From Caulobacterales bacterium (GTDB lineage Bacteria; Pseudomonadota; Alphaproteobacteria; Caulobacterales; Caulobacteraceae): a stretch of DNA of 64,000 nucleotides. Shown here piece after piece: positions 61,313-64,000 of this stretch. How positions within the stretch are numbered: position 1 is the stretch's first letter; each line of letters begins with the position of its first letter. The notes under the pieces were generated by a model that had not been told where the DNA came from, searched no databases, and saw only the letters and a program-made list of their open reading frames with translations. The DNA lies in NCBI GenBank assembly GCA_019510435.1, contig JAEKKJ010000019.1, positions 24,258-88,257 of the forward strand, read 5' to 3'. The translations under genes were made by a program, and so were the position numbers.

Positions 61313-61510
61313 ATGCCTTCGACTGTCATCCGCACCTTCAGCTACGATCCCGACGCGCGCCAGCTGCACATCACCTTCGTGAGCGGCCGCCGCTATCGCT
61401 ACGAGGCGGTTCCGCGGGCGACCTATGAGGCCATGCGGCGCGCCCATTCCAAGGGCGAGTTCTTCAACCGCCGCATCCGCAACGCCTTCCCGGCCGCGCC
61501 CGAGGCCTGA
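61313..61510 (+). CDS. KTSC-domain protein
   Basis: A 65-residue protein that is essentially one KTSC domain: TFSYDPDARQLHITFVSGRR, YRYEAVPRATYEAM and the AHSKGEFFNRRIRN segment that gives the family its name. KTSC domains also occur next to lysyl-tRNA-synthetase-like modules; the function alone is not known. The Shine-Dalgarno lies in a stem directly before the ATG. Confidence 0.88.
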   Translation: MPSTVIRTFSYDPDARQLHITFVSGRRYRYEAVPRATYEAMRRAHSKGEFFNRRIRNAFPAAPEA

Positions 61511-61529
61511 GCCCGCCGGCCACGCGGCC

Positions 61530-61826
61530 TCAGCCGTTCAGCACCGCCTGCAGCAGTCCGGGAAATCGCGCCTCGAGATCCTCGGCGCGTAGGCGGTTGA
61601 GGTGTGAGGTCCGCTCGCCGCGCGTCTCCACGATCCCGGCGGCCCGCAGCACCTTGAAGTGGTGCGACATGGTCGACTTGGGCCGATCGCCGTCCAGGGC
61701 CGCGCAGGTCTGCTCCCCGTTTTCGGCCAGCGAGCGGACGACCTCCAGGCGCACAGGGTCGCTCAGGGCGTGCAGCACGCGCGTCAGCTCGAGCGCGTCT
61801 CGCGGCGGATGGGTGATGCGGCTCAT
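61530..61826 (-). CDS. ArsR-family winged-helix regulator
   Basis: A 98-residue regulator: ALSDPVRLEVVRSLAENGE, then the recognition helix in PKSTMSHHFKVLRAAGIVET. No cysteine pair of metal sensors is seen (the only Cys is in EQTCAAL), so a non-metal signal is possible. It is divergent from the Old Yellow Enzyme at 61911, around the palindrome at 61864, and probably represses that gene. Confidence 0.92.
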   Translation of the reverse strand: MSRITHPPRDALELTRVLHALSDPVRLEVVRSLAENGEQTCAALDGDRPKSTMSHHFKVLRAAGIVETRGERTSHLNRLRAEDLEARFPGLLQAVLNG

Positions 61827-61863
61827 CCCTTGCGGCGTCCTGGCGAGGCCCTATCTGAAGCTT

Positions 61864-61881
61864 GTTCGATATTTCTCGAAC
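61864..61881. promoter_or_regulatory. Palindromic operator between the ArsR and OYE genes
   Basis: GTTCGATATTTCTCGAAC: two perfect 6-bp half-sites (GTTCGA / TCGAAC) with a 6-bp spacer, centred in the 84-bp divergent gap. The position and shape are what an ArsR-family dimer would bind; it lies upstream of both genes. Confidence 0.65.
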
Positions 61882-61910
61882 TAATAGCCAACTCCGGAGA
61901 GATAGGGATC

Positions 61911-63029
61911 ATGGCCGCGCTTTTCGACCCGTACACGCTCAAGGACGTCACCCTTCGCAACCGTATCGTCGTCTCCCCCATGTGCCAGTATTCCGCCGAG
62001 GACGGGCGCATCAATGACTGGCACTTCGCCCATCTCGCAGGCCTCGCACGCGGCGGCGCGGCCCTGGTCATCGCCGAGGCGGCTGCCGTCTCGCCGGAAG
62101 GCCGCATCACCCCCGCCGACGCCGGCATCTGGACCGACGACCAGCGCGACCTCTGGGCCAAGGCCGTGAAACTGGTCGAGGCCGCAGGCGCGGTCCCGGG
62201 CATCCAGATCGCCCACGCCGGCCGCAAGGCCAACGCCAACCGCCCCTGGGAAGGCGATGATCACATTGCCGAGGACGACCCCCGCGCCTGGGAGATCATC
62301 GCCCCGTCGGCCCTCGCCCAGGGCGGCGGCCTTTGGCGGACGCCGCGCGAGATGACCCTGGCCGATATCGCGCGCGTGCAGGCTGACTTTGTCGCCGCGG
62401 CGGTGCGGGCGCGCGACGCCGGCTTCCGCTGGCTGGAGCTGCATTTCGCGCACGGGTATCTGGCGCAGAGCTTCTTCTCGAAACACGCCAACCAGCGCAC
62501 CGACGCCTACGGCGGGAGCTTCGAGAACCGCATCCGGTTCGCGCTCGAGACCGTGCGGGCCGTGCGCGAGGTCTGGCCGGCCGGCCTGCCGCTCTCCGCC
62601 CGGCTCGGCCTGATCGAGTTTGCCGACGGCGACGACCTGGCCGAGTCCGTAGAGTACGTGCGCCGGCTGAAGGCTGCCGGCATCGACCTGGTCGATGTCA
62701 GCATGGGCTTCACCGCGAACGACGCCCAGATCCCATGGGGCCCGGCCATGCTGGCGCCGCTGTCGGCCGAGATCCGCAACCAGGCCGAGGTTCCGACCAT
62801 GACCAGCTGGTACATCGCCGAACCCGCCCAGGCGCAGGCCATCGTCGCCTCCGGCCAGGCGGACCTGGTGGCGCTGGGCCGCGCTCTGCTGGAGGATCCG
62901 CACTGGCCCTACCGGGCGGCGCGCGAGCTCGGCGTCGAGAACGCGGCGTGGACGCTGCCTGCACCCTACGCCCACTGGCTCGAACGCTACCGGCCCGCCA
63001 GCGAGCGCCAGCTGACGCAAGCCGCCTGA
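61911..63029 (+). CDS. NADH:flavin oxidoreductase (Old Yellow Enzyme, YqjM-like)
   Basis: A 372-residue FMN ene-reductase. The NRIVVSPMCQYSAEDG opening, IQIAHAGRKAN, LHFAHGYLAQSFFSKHANQRTD-type core (split here as LELHFAHGYLAQ and SFFSKHANQRTD) and ALGRALLEDPHWPYRAA match the YqjM/xenobiotic reductase group that reduces activated C=C bonds. ATG 61911 follows CCGGAGAGATAGGGATC. Regulated, by context, by the divergent ArsR protein. Confidence 0.95.
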   Translation: MAALFDPYTLKDVTLRNRIVVSPMCQYSAEDGRINDWHFAHLAGLARGGAALVIAEAAAVSPEGRITPADAGIWTDDQRDLWAKAVKLVEAAGAVPGIQIAHAGRKANANRPWEGDDHIAEDDPRAWEIIAPSALAQGGGLWRTPREMTLADIARVQADFVAAAVRARDAGFRWLELHFAHGYLAQSFFSKHANQRTDAYGGSFENRIRFALETVRAVREVWPAGLPLSARLGLIEFADGDDLAESVEYVRRLKAAGIDLVDVSMGFTANDAQIPWGPAMLAPLSAEIRNQAEVPTMTSWYIAEPAQAQAIVASGQADLVALGRALLEDPHWPYRAARELGVENAAWTLPAPYAHWLERYRPASERQLTQAA

Positions 63030-63193
63030 CCATCGCGCCGAAGGCCGGGCTCGCCAGACGGCGGGCCTGCCTTCCCGAGCGCCTAACGGCGAAAATGGCG
63101 CGCCGGCGGGAAGCAGTCGTTGCGCCGAGCGCCGGTCCTACCTATCGAACGCCCCTGAGCAGCGTCGGACGGCCGGCGGCAGGGAAGAGAACC

Positions 63194-63415
63194 GTGATCG
63201 AGACTGGAGATCATCTCCGCCAGGCGCGGGAAGCCATGGGCTGGTCGCCCGCCGACCTCGCGCGCGCCCTGCGGCTCAACGACAACCACGGCGGCAGCCG
63301 GATCCTCGAGATGGAGGCTGGCAAGCGTCAGATCTCCGGGCCCGTCACCGTCGCGGTCGAGGCGCTACTGCGCGGGTTCGTCCCTGACGGATTTCAGCCA
63401 CCGGCGGCGCGCTAG
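63194..63415 (+). CDS. Small helix-turn-helix (XRE-like) protein
   Basis: A 73-residue protein with a Cro/XRE-type HTH: GDHLRQAREAMGWSPADLARAL, then GGSRILEMEAGKRQISGPV. The start is GTG 63194, with AGGGAAG 6 nt upstream; the frame stays open further 5' only as a shadow of the OYE gene. No partner toxin is adjacent. The 160 bp before it hold no other gene that I can see. Confidence 0.75.
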   Translation: MIETGDHLRQAREAMGWSPADLARALRLNDNHGGSRILEMEAGKRQISGPVTVAVEALLRGFVPDGFQPPAAR

Positions 63416-63521
63416 ACGCGGGCCTTATCGATGGCGGCTGGTGCAGCCGCACCGCCGGCTTGCGCAAGGCGTCCGAGCCAAGACCACCGCCGGCGCCCAA
63501 GCGGACAGCGCACCAAACACG

Positions 63522-63551
63522 AAAAACCCGCCAAGTCGGGGACTTGGCGGG
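63522..63551 (-). terminator. Terminator of the rRNA operon
   Basis: A perfect 11-bp stem (63527-63537 with 63541-63551) with a CCC loop, followed on the minus strand by a run of five T. It lies 7 bp after the tRNA-fMet 3' end and closes the operon. The 100 bp further left, up to the HTH gene, hold nothing else recognisable. Confidence 0.93.
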
Positions 63552-63558
63552 CTGATTT

Positions 63559-63635
<77 letters not shown>

Positions 63636-63692
63636 GCAAAACCGGAGCTGGCATCGTGAATTGAAGGGTTCTGGATCCTGATCCGCTTGATA

Positions 63693-63810
63693 GACCTGGC
63701 GGCGACCTACTCTCCCGCGCCTTGAGACGAAGTACCATCGGCCCTGAGGAGCTTAACGACCGAGTTCGGAATGGGATCGGGTGGGGACTCCTCGGCATAG
63801 CCACCAGGTC
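63693..63810 (-). rRNA. rrf: 5S ribosomal RNA
   Basis: About 118 nt, with complementary ends (GACCTGGTGGC at the 5' end, GCCGCCAGGTC at the 3' end) and the conserved CCGAACTCGG-type core (CGAGTTCGGAATGGGATCGGG on the plus strand is split between lines). Lies between 23S and tRNA-fMet. End points are approximate to a few bases. Confidence 0.95.
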
Positions 63811-63875
63811 AATGAAGCGGATCAGTTTGAGAAGACATCAGCGCTGCACAAAGCGCGCATAAGTTTTGATAAGAA

Positions 63876-64000
63876 CGATCAAGCCGATCGAGCGATTAGT
63901 ACCAGTAAGCTCCATGCCTCGCGGCACTTCCACACCTGGCCTATCAACGTGGTGGTCTACCACGGCTCTCGGCGAAGCCTTGTTTTGAGGTTAGTTTCCC
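63876..64000 (-). rRNA. rrl: 23S ribosomal RNA, 3' end (partial)
   Basis: The minus strand reads GGCCAGGTGTGGAAG and GGTACTAATCGCTCGATCGG, the conserved 3' end of 23S rRNA; the remainder lies beyond the window. The 3' boundary near 63876 is approximate. A short spacer of about 65 bp separates it from 5S. Confidence 0.95.

Noticed and set aside
63194..63415. Toxin-antitoxin module
   Set aside because: There is an HTH protein but no second small gene beside it on either side.

Overview
The window is a gene-dense, very GC-rich chromosomal segment with short intergenic gaps, frequent GTG/TTG starts and many ATGA/TGATG overlaps. The gene content points to an alphaproteobacterium of the Caulobacteraceae, most likely Phenylobacterium or Caulobacter: two DUF2336 proteins, an UrcA-family protein, an AsmA protein, a class II cytochrome c, and an rRNA operon ending 23S-5S-tRNA-fMet. 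The genus is an inference from gene families, not from a database match. I see no phage, IS element, CRISPR array or defence island.

Layout. 1-2.8 kb: selenium use (selU partial, divergent selD) and glycerol kinase. 2.9-9.0 kb: a signalling-flavoured stretch with two DUF2336 proteins, NAD kinase, a stand-alone Hpt protein, a Nudix hydrolase and a degenerate hybrid histidine kinase. 9-17 kb: CoA-transferase, lytic transglycosylase, TonB-like protein, a thiO-like/acyl-CoA dehydrogenase pair, hemerythrin-like protein, CinA/PncC amidase and two coupled membrane proteins. 17-20 kb: a small membrane protein, a LysR regulator divergent from an FMN reductase, and a LigB-type dioxygenase. 20-25.7 kb: a cytosolic hybrid histidine kinase, an rRNA/tRNA methyltransferase of the TrmH family, a 2OG-Fe(II) oxygenase and a thioesterase. 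25.7-31.6 kb: malonyl-CoA synthetase divergent from an amidase, PAP2 phosphatase, L-lactate dehydrogenase (LldD) and a second thioesterase-like protein. 32-38.6 kb: cytochrome b561/class II cytochrome c pair, AsmA, a small sugar transferase, an acidic Pro/Ala/Glu-rich membrane protein, RlmJ and topoisomerase IB. 38.7-43.4 kb: LLM flavoprotein, arylamine N-acetyltransferase, TonB-dependent receptor, DUF4142.

44.6-53.3 kb is the most cohesive metabolic block: two divergent transcription units holding a feruloyl-CoA-synthetase-type ligase, three glutathione S-transferase family proteins, three crotonases, an epoxide-hydrolase-like enzyme and an SDR. It looks like a CoA-dependent aromatic or other hydrophobic-substrate catabolic cluster. 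54-60.8 kb is central carbon and cell wall: PEP carboxylase coupled to a KDPG-type aldolase, a class A PBP and, divergently, pyruvate kinase. 60.9-63.4 kb: a secreted protein, a KTSC protein, an ArsR regulator divergent from an Old Yellow Enzyme around a palindrome, and a small HTH protein. 63.5-64 kb: the 3' end of an rRNA operon on the minus strand with a clear terminator.

The least ordinary signals are: (1) a 152-bp repeat with perfect 22-bp inverted termini filling the space between two divergent genes, whose two ends supply both ribosome binding sites; (2) hairpins that include the Shine-Dalgarno sequence of the KTSC gene and part of that of the UrcA gene; (3) a hybrid-kinase-like protein that has lost its phospho-His, phospho-Asp and whole ATPase domain; (4) an aldolase resembling the Bacteroidetes type, translationally coupled to PEP carboxylase; (5) the GST/feruloyl-CoA synthetase cluster. 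No complete, clearly novel system can be demonstrated from sequence alone.
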